Numbered from the stretch's first letter, positions 53,360 to 63,517 are shown. The stretch is DNA of 64,000 nt from Vibrio harveyi NBRC 15634 = ATCC 14126 = KCTC 12724 (GCF_001591145.1 NZ_BCUF01000011.1:55533-119532), one strand, 5' to 3'. Program-made: numbers and translations. Notes: generated from the letters alone by a model not told the origin.

Positions 53360-53390
53360 ATTCTAAAGGTTAACCTTAGGGTAAGGTCAA
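53360..53390 (-). promoter_or_regulatory. CueR/MerR-type promoter of the copper operon
   Basis: On the minus strand TTGACC and TAGAAT are separated by 19 bases, longer than normal, and the spacer holds the dyad CCTTA-CCC-TAAGG. This over-long spacer with a central dyad is the mark of MerR-family metal activators; CueR is the copper one. The cueR gene is not in this window. The remaining 240 bases to the formate dehydrogenase gene show no gene. Confidence 0.85.
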
Positions 53391-53632
53391 TGTTTTATTA
53401 CTCTTCTTATCAAAATAGTTCAGCCAACCATTTTTCGCATTATCTGACGAGTAAAACGTTTGTTGAACACTGATTCCTAGGACTTCGCGCAAGAAGCTCA
53501 TTCTTTTTATGACACGTAAAAAATGTGGTTTATAAGTTTTACATCACACTAACTTGTCTTACAAATGATTATCCTTATAGAATGCATGGTTTTACTTGTG
53601 CAGATTTGGATTTGCTTTGCTGCGGGGGTTGC

Positions 53633-56600
53633 ATGATAGAAATTGTCATCGATGGAAAATATAGAATTGTAGAAGAGGGTTTAACCCTTTTAGAAGCAGC
53701 AAAAGTGTGTGGGGTCGAGATCCCATCGCTGTGCGGAATGAACAAAAGTAATGAAAAAGTGCCGTGCGACTTGTGTGTGGTTGAAGTCGAAAGTGGCGGC
53801 ACTAAACGCGCGTGTGAACTCGAAGTTTACCGTGGTCTCAATGTGGTTACGCAATCAGAGCAGTTAAGCGAGCACCGCAGAAAAGCACTTAACCGCATCA
53901 TGACGGACCATTACGCCGATTGTGAAGCGCCATGTAAAACCGCGTGTCCAGCGGGTGTAGACATCCAATCCTACCTTTATCACATCGCACAGAACGATCA
54001 TCAAAAAGCGATTGAAGTGATTAAGCGTACGCTTCCTATGCCGTTATCGATTGGTCGTGTGTGTCCGGCATTCTGTGAGAGCGAATGTCGCCGCTCGTTA
54101 GTCGATGAGCCTATTGCAATTCGTCAGCTTAAACGTCATGCCGCGGATGCGGATTTGTCTGCGCATGAAGCCTATGTACCAGAAAAGAAATCAAGCAAAG
54201 GTTTGAACATTGCCGTCGTCGGCAGTGGTCCTGGTGGTCTAACGGCTGGCTACTACTTATCGAATGAAGGCTACGACGTCACTGTCTTTGAATCCATGCC
54301 AAAAGCGGGCGGTTGGTTGCGTTATGGTATTCCTGAATATCGCCTACCAAAAGACATTCTCGATAAAGAAATCGAACTGATGTGCCGCAATGGCATGCAG
54401 GTTCGCACCAACCAAAAACTGGGTGTGGATTTCACGCTTTCTCAATTGAGCGAAGAATACGATGCAGTGTGTTTGGCTGTCGGTGCGTCTCAAGCGGTTG
54501 AAATGCATTACACAGGCAGCGACCTTGAAGGTTGTTACCTGGGCGTTGATTACCTGAAAGATTACGTTACTGAGCAAAACTACGTCACGGGTCAGAAAGT
54601 CGCGGTGATTGGTGGTGGTAATACGGCAATTGACTGTGCTCGTACTGCGCGTCGTGCTGGTGCAGACACCACGTTGATTTATCGTCGTACACGTGATGAA
54701 ATGCCGGCGGAAGACTACGAGATTGTCGAAGCGGAACACGAAGGGGTGAAATTCCACTTCTTGACCAACCCTGCAGAAAACCTTGCCGATGAAACCGGAC
54801 GCGTGAGTGCGATTCGTCTAGAGCGCATGGCGTTGGGTGATCCGGATGCATCTGGTCGTCGAAGCCCTAAACCAACCGGCGAGTTCTTTACCGAAGAGTT
54901 CGACACCGTGATTGCGGCAGTATCGCAAAAGCCAGATCTGAGCTTCCTCGAAGGCGAAGATTTGTCGATTCCACTTACGCGTTGGAACACCTCCGATGCA
55001 GATGAAAAGACCATGCACACAGGCACGGGTAACATCTTCAGTATTGGTGATTTCCGCCGTGGTCCAGCAACGGCAGTTGAAGCCGTGGGTGATGGTCGCG
55101 TTGCGGCAAAAGCCATTGATCTGTTTTTGAATGGCGATATGGCAGACATGCCAAAGGCGGCGTTCAACTCACGAAAAGAGAAGAAACTTTCTCAAGTCGA
55201 TCCGCTTCACTTCGAGAACATCCAAAAAGTCGCTCGTTCTATCATGCCTGAACTGACTCCAGCACAACGCGAGCAAAGCTTCGCTGAAGTGGAGTTAGGC
55301 TTTGATAACGAAGAAGCGATGAAGGAAGCTGCGCGCTGTCTAGAATGTGGTTGTCAGGCAAATACCGATTGTGCGCTGCGTGATTACTCCACCGAATATG
55401 AAGCTGAGCAAAGCTTTGACTTCTCCTTGCAGATTAAATCACATCAAGATTGGTTGGATCTTCGTGCGAAAGACTTGCGTCATAAGTACGAAGTTGACCG
55501 CAGTTCTGAGTTTATTGAGTTTGATGCTAACCGCTGTATTAGCTGCGGTCAGTGCATCCAAGCGTGTCGCGACAAAGCCGTGCACGGTGTACTGAACTTT
55601 GTGTGCGACAAACAAGGTCGCCCTGCGTTACGTCCAGACGATCGTCCACACTTTGGAAGTAACAAGAATGGTTTAACTCTGATGGGCGATTCGAACTGCG
55701 TGCAATGTGGCGCGTGTGTTCAAGTGTGTCCAACGGGGGCGATGGTCGATAGTCGTGACCGTTCGCAAGGTCGTACTGAAGATCTGAAAGCGGTCGACAC
55801 CATTTGTACATACTGTGGTGTGGGTTGTAAGTTGACTATGTTCGTGGACGAAGCAACCAATACGATTCGTTACGTGAAAGGCGGTGACTCGCCGGTGAAC
55901 CAAGGCATGCTGTGTGTGAAAGGGCGCTTTGGTTTTGACTTCATTGGCAGTGAAGAGCGTCTTACCACGCCATTGATTCGTAAAGACGGTTGGTTGCAGC
56001 CTGCAAGTTGGGAAGAGGCGATTCAGCTGGTTGCGAGCAAGTTCTCTGGCATCAAGCAAGATTTTGGCAGCAACGCATTGGCGGGTTTCTCTTCAGCGAA
56101 AACCACCAACGAAGACAACTACGCGTTCCAAAAATTTGTCCGCCGTGAATTGGGCACCAATAACGTCGACCACTGTGCGCGTTTGTGTCACGCATCGAGT
56201 GTAACCGGTCTTGAGGCATCACTCGGTAGTGGTGCAATGACCAACGACATTCCGAGCATTAAGCACTCTGATGTGATCTTTATTATTGGTTCGGATACCA
56301 CATCGGCGCACCCGATTATCGCTTCACATATCAAACAAGCAATTCGTCATCACGGCGCTCGTTTGATTGTAGCTGACCCGAAACGTGTCGATATGGCAGA
56401 GCATGCTGAGTTGTACATGGCGCACCGTCCGGGTACTGATGTGATGCTCCTGAACGGCGTCATGCAACAGATCATCAAGAACGGTTGGTACGATCAAGAG
56501 TACATCGAAGAACGTGTCGACGGCTTTGATACCTTACTGCAAGAGGTGATGTCGCCAGCTTACAACCTCGATAAAGTGGAGTTGGTTACAGGTGTTAAAG

Positions 56601-57871
56601 CCGAAGACATTCAAGCAATGGCGCGTATGATTGGCACGGCAGATCGTACCGCTGTGTACTACTCGATGGGTATTACTCAGCACACGACAGGTCATGACAA
56701 CGTGCGTTCTATCGCTAACCTGCAATTACTGTGTGGCAACATCGGTATTGAAGGTGGTGGTATCAATCCGCTACGTGGTCAATCAAACGTGCAAGGCGCG
56801 TGTGATATGGGCGCTTTGCCAAACAGTTTCCCGGGTTACCAAAAGGTATACAACCCAATTGTGCGTCAGAAGTTTGCGATTGAATGGAACGCGCAAAATC
56901 TGCCTTCTGAGCAAGGTCTAACCCTGACAGAAATCATTGATGCGGCTTGCCATCGTGACGTTCGTGGTATGTACATCATGGGTGAGAACCCAGTATTGAG
57001 TGACCCGAACCAAGCGCATGTGATTGAAGGCTTAGAAGCACTCGATTTCTTGGTGGTTCAAGACATCTTCCTAACGGAAACCGCTCAATACGCGGATGTG
57101 GTTCTGCCTTCTTGCTCGTTTGCAGAGAAAGCGGGGCACTTCACCAATACGGAACGTCGTGTTCAGCGTGTGAATCCGGTTGTAACGGCACCGGGTGAAG
57201 CGAAAGAAGATTGGTGGATTATTCAAGAAATCGCCAATGCAATGGGCAGTGATTGGGACTACCACTGCGTGTCTGATATCACTAACGAGATTGCACGAGT
57301 GACGCCTCAATACGCAGGTCTTCGTTGGGAGGCGATAACGCCAAACGGAGTGCAGTGGCCGAGCAACAAGAACAACCCAGCAGGTACTCGCATCATGCAC
57401 CAAACCCAGTTTACTCGTGGTAAAGGTCAAATGGTGGGCGTACCGTTCCGTTATGCGGCTGAGCTGCCAGATGAGGAGTATCCGCTTGTGTTAACGACTG
57501 GTCGTGTGCTTGAGCAGTTCCACACCGGCACTATGACGCGCAAAACCAAAGGGTTGGATAATCTTGCTGGTCCACGTGCGATGGTGAGTGTGGAAGACGC
57601 AGAAGCGCTAGGCATCAGTAATGGTCAGCGTTTGAAGGTGTCTACACGTCGCGGCAGCATTGAGATTGATGCCTTTGTGACTAAGCGCATTCAAAAAGGT
57701 GTGGTGTTCATTCCATTCCACTTTGTTGAATCCCCGGTGAACCGCCTAACGACAACAGCGACTGATCCGCATGCGAAGATCCCTGAATTTAAGGTTGCCG
57801 CGGTTAAGGTGGAAGTAAGCGAAAAGGTTCTACATACAGAGCCTGCAACGGAAGCAGTTCATACTATTTAA
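53633..57871 (+). CDS. Fused formate dehydrogenase alpha subunit with GltD-like NAD(P)H module
   Basis: 1412 residues from the ATG at 53633. Domains in order: [2Fe-2S] ferredoxin with C34, C45, C48 and C61; a glutamate-synthase-type Fe-S segment (CEAPCKTACPAGVD near 105); FAD fold (GSGPGGLTAGYY near 200); NAD(P)H fold (GGGNTAIDCARTARRAGA near 328); two [4Fe-4S] sets (CISCGQCIQAC, CVQCGACVQVC); then the molybdopterin subunit opening TICTYCGVGC. The active site reads CARLCHASS, so Cys replaces selenocysteine. It should oxidise formate to CO2 and pass electrons to a flavin and NAD(P). No separate beta subunit or fdhD lies nearby. Confidence 0.93.
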   Translation: MIEIVIDGKYRIVEEGLTLLEAAKVCGVEIPSLCGMNKSNEKVPCDLCVVEVESGGTKRACELEVYRGLNVVTQSEQLSEHRRKALNRIMTDHYADCEAPCKTACPAGVDIQSYLYHIAQNDHQKAIEVIKRTLPMPLSIGRVCPAFCESECRRSLVDEPIAIRQLKRHAADADLSAHEAYVPEKKSSKGLNIAVVGSGPGGLTAGYYLSNEGYDVTVFESMPKAGGWLRYGIPEYRLPKDILDKEIELMCRNGMQVRTNQKLGVDFTLSQLSEEYDAVCLAVGASQAVEMHYTGSDLEGCYLGVDYLKDYVTEQNYVTGQKVAVIGGGNTAIDCARTARRAGADTTLIYRRTRDEMPAEDYEIVEAEHEGVKFHFLTNPAENLADETGRVSAIRLERMALGDPDASGRRSPKPTGEFFTEEFDTVIAAVSQKPDLSFLEGEDLSIPLTRWNTSDADEKTMHTGTGNIFSIGDFRRGPATAVEAVGDGRVAAKAIDLFLNGDMADMPKAAFNSRKEKKLSQVDPLHFENIQKVARSIMPELTPAQREQSFAEVELGFDNEEAMKEAARCLECGCQANTDCALRDYSTEYEAEQSFDFSLQIKSHQDWLDLRAKDLRHKYEVDRSSEFIEFDANRCISCGQCIQACRDKAVHGVLNFVCDKQGRPALRPDDRPHFGSNKNGLTLMGDSNCVQCGACVQVCPTGAMVDSRDRSQGRTEDLKAVDTICTYCGVGCKLTMFVDEATNTIRYVKGGDSPVNQGMLCVKGRFGFDFIGSEERLTTPLIRKDGWLQPASWEEAIQLVASKFSGIKQDFGSNALAGFSSAKTTNEDNYAFQKFVRRELGTNNVDHCARLCHASSVTGLEASLGSGAMTNDIPSIKHSDVIFIIGSDTTSAHPIIASHIKQAIRHHGARLIVADPKRVDMAEHAELYMAHRPGTDVMLLNGVMQQIIKNGWYDQEYIEERVDGFDTLLQEVMSPAYNLDKVELVTGVKAEDIQAMARMIGTADRTAVYYSMGITQHTTGHDNVRSIANLQLLCGNIGIEGGGINPLRGQSNVQGACDMGALPNSFPGYQKVYNPIVRQKFAIEWNAQNLPSEQGLTLTEIIDAACHRDVRGMYIMGENPVLSDPNQAHVIEGLEALDFLVVQDIFLTETAQYADVVLPSCSFAEKAGHFTNTERRVQRVNPVVTAPGEAKEDWWIIQEIANAMGSDWDYHCVSDITNEIARVTPQYAGLRWEAITPNGVQWPSNKNNPAGTRIMHQTQFTRGKGQMVGVPFRYAAELPDEEYPLVLTTGRVLEQFHTGTMTRKTKGLDNLAGPRAMVSVEDAEALGISNGQRLKVSTRRGSIEIDAFVTKRIQKGVVFIPFHFVESPVNRLTTTATDPHAKIPEFKVAAVKVEVSEKVLHTEPATEAVHTI

Positions 57872-57957
57872 GCTGATACGCTACGTATTGGTCAGCGACG
57901 CACTGGCGAGTTAGCAAACTACATATAAGCTTATGATATGTAATCGCTAAACGAGCA

Positions 57958-58890
57958 GTGCGTGTGCTGAGAGTCATTAAATGGATCATGTTGTTTCTAC
58001 CTGCATCAATTTGGCTGGTGGCAAGGCAATATCATGATATCTGGTGGGCGGAGAATCTGACCTCGATTCCCGCCCTCATTTTATTCGTCTATTTCAGTCT
58101 CGCTCTCGCGCTTTTAGTCTTTCGTCGCTGGGCGAAGGCGCTCACCTCAATCGTGATCAGCGGTGCTTTTGTTCCATTTCTCTTACCTGCACACATCAAC
58201 CGCAGCGAAGCCTGTGAGCACCCACTGACAATCATCCAGTTCAATCTGTTCTACGAAAACCCAGACATCAATCAGTTTATTAACTACTTGCTAAAACATC
58301 CCGTGGATTTGGTGGTGATGCAAGAGCTCTCGCCACAAGTAGGGAATAAGTTGCACCTTCTCGATGACATTTATCCTTTTTATTACGGAGGGCAGCGTGG
58401 CGTTGGTTACCCTTCTAACCAGATGATTCTAAGTCGTTATCCTTTGGAGTCAGTCTCGATTTATCACACCCCTGATGGGCAAGAAGTCATTCGCGCTGTA
58501 TGGCAAGTAGATGAGCCTATTACCTTGATGACAGCACATCCTCCTTCGCCAAGAACTGAGCTGTTGTGGCAACGCAGAAATGCACTGATTCGAACCATAG
58601 AAACTCTTACTGATTTGTACCCAACACCGGAAATGATTGTGATTGGGGACTTTAACCTATCTGCAGTAAGTCCTAGGTTTAATGAGTTGTTTTCACGTTT
58701 TCATTCCCAACCTGTCGCCAGTTGACCTGCGTCACTCAAAGGCATATCTGTCCCTTCGATGGCAATGATAGGCATCGATCACCTTTGGCTTAAATCAGAA
58801 AAGGCTGACAGAAAAATTTGCTCACGTTTATCGTCGAGCCAGCCAAAGGGGTCAGATCATAGGTTAGTTACGACTCTAATAGGACAATGA
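57958..58890 (+). pseudogene. Endonuclease/exonuclease/phosphatase-family gene broken by an in-frame stop
   Basis: GTG start. Residues 1-60 form two membrane helices, then the EEP core begins with IIQFNLFYENP (near 92) and GDFNLS (near 230). A TGA at 58723-58725 ends it at 255 residues. The same frame then runs on for 54 codons with the missing family end: GIDHLWLKS and the catalytic GSDHRLV, to a stop at 58888. So a single change (possibly TGG to TGA, Trp to stop) removed the catalytic His. Related to YafD-type proteins. The product is probably inactive. Confidence 0.82.
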
Positions 58891-59055
58891 ACTGGTACTT
58901 TTTAATGGCAAGATGATCAAAGAACCAAAGTTTCTAATTATTTAGAATGAGGTTAGATTGTGCTACGGCTTGTCATGGAATTGACGGATTCTGGCCGTCG
59001 CTTGTTATTTGTGTGAATTCTTTAACCTAAACTTCATCCGCTTTCTATACTGAAA

Positions 59056-59106
59056 GTATACCCAAGCCGTTCTTATGCAATCAGTACGCAAAAGTGAAGC
59101 GGGTAT
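59056..59106. repeat. Dispersed Vibrio-type repeat, copy 4
   Basis: GTATACCCAAGC on the left and GAAGCGGGTATA on the right, an imperfect inverted repeat before a small gene. A decayed relative (CTTGAAGTCACTTGTATA) lies at 59522-59540, after it. Confidence 0.55.
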
Positions 59107-59140
59107 AACAAGAAATTCATAACGATAAGAGGCAACTTGC

Positions 59141-59512
59141 ATGACAAGAACTACCTCAGCAGTGTTAATACTTATTTTAATGAGCGCTTACTTTGCCTAT
59201 AACCGCTTTTACGTTTATCCGCAAAAGTTAGAAACGCAGGCGGAATCGATGCTGATCCAAATGGCGAACCGAGAAGAGTGGCTGGATGTACATGAGATGA
59301 TGGCGCGTGTAGAAGAGCACAAAGCTCATCTAGAACTCAATGCCGACATTACCTCGACCAACGGTAAGCGGGCTTACAGTGAAGGTTATATCACTTACAG
59401 CGACCGCAGCCGAAATGTCTGCAAGCAAGTAGTCTTCAATTTTAAAATCAACTCACTAAGAAGCTACATAATCTCTGATTTGCATGATTGCTCTTGGGGC
59501 GAATACTACTGA
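59141..59512 (+). CDS. Hypothetical membrane-anchored protein (123 aa)
   Basis: One N-terminal membrane helix (residues 7-24), then a soluble helical region (MLIQMANREEWLDVHEMMAR) and two Cys (NVCKQV near 92, HDCSW near 118) that could form a disulfide outside the membrane. It sits between two copies of the dispersed repeat. No family recognised. Confidence 0.7.
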   Translation: MTRTTSAVLILILMSAYFAYNRFYVYPQKLETQAESMLIQMANREEWLDVHEMMARVEEHKAHLELNADITSTNGKRAYSEGYITYSDRSRNVCKQVVFNFKINSLRSYIISDLHDCSWGEYY

Positions 59513-59597
59513 ATGCTGCATCTTGAAGTCACTTGTATATAGCATGGTGAGTCGTTGATATCTTTCAATCGTCCCTTTACCAAGTAGCGAATAAACA

Positions 59598-59624
59598 AAA
59601 GCCCGATGTTGAATATCGGGCTTT
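59598..59624. terminator. Rho-independent terminator
   Basis: Stem AAAGCCCGAT / ATCGGGCTTT with a 7-base loop, between the 123-aa gene and the convergent rpiR-type gene. Confidence 0.88.
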
Positions 59625-59667
59625 GTCGTTTTCGGATTCGACTGTCATCGATATGAGTTACCTCGGT

Positions 59668-60531
59668 TTAATCACCAAGAGGCTGTCTTTCCAAACCGCC
59701 ACGATAAGAGTCGAGGGCAACTTTGAGTCGGCGAAGTTTATCGCGCGAGCGTCGCTTATGATTAACGGCTAATGCCATCGAAAGTACATCAACCAACGCC
59801 AGCATCGCGTAACGAGAAGCCGATGGCTTGTAGATGAAATCCGTCTCTTGGTGCTCAATAGGCAGAACCAAATCGGCTTGCTCAGTCAAAGGTGTGTCTT
59901 TCGGAGTAATCACAATGACTTTCACGCCGTACTGCTTGGCTAATTGTGCGGTTTCTATAATGGCAGGGGTATAGCCTGTGGCTGAGATCATCACCAACAC
60001 ATCATTCGCGTCGGCCGTCGCCGCAATCATGCGCGATAACAAGCCATCGTTGTACGCCACAACAGGGTAGCCCAGACGGAACAAACGGTGTTGCATCTCC
60101 TGTGCTGCAATGGTTGAGCCGCCACCCATACCAATACAGATCACTTGTCTTGCGTTGTGCAGCCAGTTCACGGCAGTGTCGATATCTTCTTCAACAATCA
60201 AACTGCGGTTTACATCAAGGGATTGCTTGATCGACTCATAGATGCCTTGGTAGCCACTTTGATCAGGCGGTTCAAGGATGAATCGTTGTCCAACCGTTAA
60301 GGTTTGCGCCAATTTGATCTTCATATCACGCACGTTTTTGCAGCCAACAGCTTTGGCAAAACGGGTGATGGTAGCTTCACTCACTTCTGCGCTTTCTGCC
60401 AGCTCAGTAATGCTGGCGTTGGCGGCAGTTTGAATGTCGTCCATGATCAACTTCGCGACCTTCTTTTCGGCATCGCGCAGCGCACTGAAACGTTCAGTGA
60501 TTTGAGAGATAATATCGACTTCTAAACTCAA
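59668..60531 (-). CDS. RpiR-family regulator (HTH plus SIS domain)
   Basis: 287 residues. N-terminal RpiR helix-turn-helix (ITELAESAEVSEATITRFAKAVG near 40-62) and C-terminal SIS sugar-isomerase sensor (CIGMGGGSTIAAQEM near 132). RpiR proteins usually sense phosphosugars or amino sugars; here the genes around deal with D-amino acids, so the effector may come from peptidoglycan. It follows the deaminase gene on the same strand and likely controls the cluster. Confidence 0.9.
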   Translation of the reverse strand: MSLEVDIISQITERFSALRDAEKKVAKLIMDDIQTAANASITELAESAEVSEATITRFAKAVGCKNVRDMKIKLAQTLTVGQRFILEPPDQSGYQGIYESIKQSLDVNRSLIVEEDIDTAVNWLHNARQVICIGMGGGSTIAAQEMQHRLFRLGYPVVAYNDGLLSRMIAATADANDVLVMISATGYTPAIIETAQLAKQYGVKVIVITPKDTPLTEQADLVLPIEHQETDFIYKPSASRYAMLALVDVLSMALAVNHKRRSRDKLRRLKVALDSYRGGLERQPLGD

Positions 60532-60552
60532 GCTGTGTTCCTATCTATTGCA

Positions 60553-60575
60553 TGGAGGCGATTGTGCCGCCTCCA
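60553..60575 (-). promoter_or_regulatory. Hairpin between deaminase and rpiR-type genes
   Basis: TGGAGGCG / CGCCTCCA with a 7-base loop and no T-run. May reduce read-through into the regulator gene. Confidence 0.5.
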
Positions 60576-60620
60576 CTGGTTTGGCATGAAGTATAACGAA
60601 AAGCCTCACTAAGCTCATCA

Positions 60621-61892
60621 TCAGAAACGGGTTTTCACCCAATGAGTGACTTGATACTCATCATCACAAACCGCCACGGCACGCCACTTATCAAACGTTA
60701 AACATGGGTGAGAGGTTGAGAAGGCAATCATATCACCCACTTGAAGGTCGCTGTTTGCGTCTACTTCGATGAACGCATGCTGATCCATCACCGCGGTCGT
60801 TACCGCACTTTCAATAGAGATTGACGCACCATCGCGGTATGCGCGCTCAGGGATTGGCAATCCAGCATCAAACGCCACGTCACGTTTGCCAAAGCCGGCA
60901 ACTAGCTTGGTTGGCTCGGGGCGAGAAATGACATAAGCCCAAAGCTCTAGTGCCGATTCCAAGTCACCACCTAAATCACACGCTGCACCTTGGTTATTTT
61001 CAGCGCGCTGCATGACTTTGTTTTGTGCGTCTAGGTAAATGCCCGTGTCATGAATTGCGTAACAACCTGGGCGAATGACGGCATCAAAATCCTCTAGGTT
61101 GGCAAAGCATTCAGAAACTACGTCATACCAAGCAGAGCCTGCGCCAGTAACAAGAGGTTTGGACTCAATCAACTTGTCGTTTTGTAGTTGGGCTGCGATT
61201 TCTAATGTGGTGTTGAGGAAGTCACGGATGTCTTGCTCAGCATTGTCACCATGAATGACACCTTCGTAGACCTCGATACCTTTGAGTGTAAGGTGAGGTT
61301 GCTGGTGGATGAGTGTGGCGAGTTCAACCACATCTTGTTGGTTTCGGCATCCACAGCGACCACCTTCGACACCAAACTCAATCAGTACATTAAGCGGTAA
61401 TTGATGTTCAGCGAAGGCACGCTCTAGCGCTTTGACGTTTCGGCTTGAGTCCACACAGCAATAGAAGTTGACCCCGTGGGTTTCAATCAAGTTGGCGATG
61501 ATGGTCATGTTAGCACGCCCAACTAGTTGGTTCGCCATGATGATGTTTTTCGCTCCGCCTAGCGTTGCAATTTCTGCTTGAGCCGGCGTTGCGACGGTAA
61601 TGCCCCAAGCGCCGTTTTCTAATTGCTGCTGGAAGAAAGCGGGAGTCATGGTGGTTTTACCGTGCGGTGACAGTTTCACTTTGTGCTGATTGGCAAAACG
61701 CTGCATCCAATCGAGGTTGTTCTTCAATGAAGAAGATTTGATCACCGCTGCAGGCAGGGTGATCTCTTCATGGATCAAACTGTGTAACCCATCGGAATTG
61801 CACGCAACAGGTTGAGCCTTTTCTCCGTAACCTGGCGTGGTAACACACTCATTATGATAGTTTTTATCACACTTTTGGCGATTGTCTTTCAT
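60621..61892 (-). CDS. D-serine/D-threonine deaminase-like PLP enzyme (DSD1 fold)
   Basis: 423 residues. Alanine-racemase-like barrel with the PLP lysine in SPHGKTTMTP near 77. A C-terminal beta domain follows with the metal pair in HPCLTF near 402, both marks of eukaryotic-type D-serine dehydratase and D-threonine aldolase-like proteins. It should convert a D-hydroxy amino acid or related D-amino acid to a 2-oxo acid and ammonia. It is divergent from the deacylase gene. Confidence 0.87.
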   Translation of the reverse strand: MKDNRQKCDKNYHNECVTTPGYGEKAQPVACNSDGLHSLIHEEITLPAAVIKSSSLKNNLDWMQRFANQHKVKLSPHGKTTMTPAFFQQQLENGAWGITVATPAQAEIATLGGAKNIIMANQLVGRANMTIIANLIETHGVNFYCCVDSSRNVKALERAFAEHQLPLNVLIEFGVEGGRCGCRNQQDVVELATLIHQQPHLTLKGIEVYEGVIHGDNAEQDIRDFLNTTLEIAAQLQNDKLIESKPLVTGAGSAWYDVVSECFANLEDFDAVIRPGCYAIHDTGIYLDAQNKVMQRAENNQGAACDLGGDLESALELWAYVISRPEPTKLVAGFGKRDVAFDAGLPIPERAYRDGASISIESAVTTAVMDQHAFIEVDANSDLQVGDMIAFSTSHPCLTFDKWRAVAVCDDEYQVTHWVKTRF

Positions 61893-61903
61893 GGCGTACC
61901 TAC

Positions 61904-61970
61904 TTCTAACATGGTCTAAGTGATTGATATTAAGTGTTTGTTGCTAACTACCATAAATAATATGTTAGAA
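61904..61970. promoter_or_regulatory. Spaced inverted repeat in the divergent D-amino-acid promoter
   Basis: TTCTAACAT at 61904-61912 and its exact complement ATGTTAGAA at 61962-61970, 49 bases apart, in the 179-base gap between two divergent genes. Possible paired sites for the RpiR protein. By-eye find only. Confidence 0.35.
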
Positions 61971-62071
61971 AGTATCAAACAAATCTGGGATTTTTGTGTG
62001 TTTCTTCACTGTTTAAATTTCAAGAATTATTAAGATGGAATCATGTTAACGACGGACGAAGAGAGTGAAGT

Positions 62072-63517
62072 ATGTTGTTCGATACCATTATCAAAAGCGT
62101 AGAGGTATTTGACGGTACGGGTGCAGCACCATTCATTGCTGATGTTGCGATTCGTCAAGATCGTATTGAGCAAGTAGGGCAGTTAGACGAGCTTTCTGCA
62201 AAGAAGGTTATCAACGGTCAGGGTCTTGCGTTGGCTCCGGGATTTATTGATGTGCACACGCACGATGACACCAATGTGATTCGTTACCCTGACTGCTTGC
62301 CAAAGATCAGCCAAGGTGTGACGACAGTAATCGTAGGCAATTGCGGAATTAGCGCGAGCCCTGCGGTACTCAGTGATACTCCGCCAGACCCAATGAACCT
62401 ATTGGGCAAGCAGGAAGACTTCAAATACCCAACTTTTGCGGAGTATGCGAAGGCGGTACAAGCGGCGAACCCTGCGGTCAACGTTGCTGCGTTAGTCGGT
62501 CACACCACTTTACGTAACAACGTGATGGATGACTTGCTGCGCACGGCAACCGATGAAGAAATCGAGCATATGCGCCAAACACTGGCACAAGCGATGGAAG
62601 AGGGCGCATTGGGTTTGAGCTCGGGTCTTGCTTATGCGAGTGCCAAGCAAGCCAACGCGGATGAAGTGATGCGCTTAGCGGAAATTCTCGGTCATCACGG
62701 TGGTATCTACACCACACACATGCGCACCGAGTTTGAAGAAATCATCAGTGCAATGGAAGAAGCCTTTGAAACTGGGCAGTACGCCAAAGTGCCAGTGGTG
62801 ATTTCTCATCTGAAATGCGCAGGTGCAGGCAACTGGGGACGCACGGTAGAAGTGCTGGATTTGATGGACAAGGTTTCTGAGCATCAAGACGTGTCTTGCG
62901 ATTGCTACCCATATTCTGCCAGTTCTTCAACGCTGGATTTAAAACAGGTGACGGATGAAATCGACATCTTCATCACTTGGTCTGAAAGTAAACCTGAACA
63001 CGCTGGCAAGATGCTGAAAGACATTGCTGACGAGATGCAACTGCCTCTTATGGAAGCAGCAAAAGCGTTGCAACCTGCGGGTGCGGTTTATCACTGCATG
63101 GATGAAAACGACGTCAAACGGGTACTTAAGTATAAGTTGACTATGGTGGGCTCGGACGGATTACCAAACGACCCGCACCCACATCCACGTTTGTGGGGCA
63201 CATTCCCGAAAGTTTTGGGGCATTACTGCCGTGAAGAAAAGCTTTTCCCATTGGCAGAAGCGATTCACAAGATGACGGGGATGTCGGCAACACGCTACCA
63301 ATTGAAAGATCGTGGGGAAATAAAAACAGGCGCTTACGCAGACTTGGTTTTATTTAACCCAAACACAATTAAAGATACTGCAACGTTCGAAAATCCAATT
63401 TCCGTCGCGCAAGGTATTGAATCTGTATTTGTAAATGGCGAACTATCTTATTTAAAAGATAAAGTCACCGAAAGTAGAAATGGCGTATTTATTTATAGAA
63501 ATAATACCCATCAATAA
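62072..63517 (+). CDS. N-acyl-D-amino-acid deacylase (D-aminoacylase)
   Basis: 481 residues, amidohydrolase fold. Metal motif HTHDD near residue 63, the D-aminoacylase zinc Cys in GNCGIS near 91, His in GHTTLR (about 144) and THMRTE (about 216), and SDGLPNDPHPHPRLWGT near 365. It removes an acyl group from N-acyl-D-amino acids in the cytosol. Its product is the substrate type of the divergent deaminase. Confidence 0.93.
   Translation: MLFDTIIKSVEVFDGTGAAPFIADVAIRQDRIEQVGQLDELSAKKVINGQGLALAPGFIDVHTHDDTNVIRYPDCLPKISQGVTTVIVGNCGISASPAVLSDTPPDPMNLLGKQEDFKYPTFAEYAKAVQAANPAVNVAALVGHTTLRNNVMDDLLRTATDEEIEHMRQTLAQAMEEGALGLSSGLAYASAKQANADEVMRLAEILGHHGGIYTTHMRTEFEEIISAMEEAFETGQYAKVPVVISHLKCAGAGNWGRTVEVLDLMDKVSEHQDVSCDCYPYSASSSTLDLKQVTDEIDIFITWSESKPEHAGKMLKDIADEMQLPLMEAAKALQPAGAVYHCMDENDVKRVLKYKLTMVGSDGLPNDPHPHPRLWGTFPKVLGHYCREEKLFPLAEAIHKMTGMSATRYQLKDRGEIKTGAYADLVLFNPNTIKDTATFENPISVAQGIESVFVNGELSYLKDKVTESRNGVFIYRNNTHQ

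Noticed and set aside
55673..56059. 128-codon frame antisense to the formate dehydrogenase gene
   Set aside because: Typical antisense shadow with Thr/His/Arg-rich nonsense composition.
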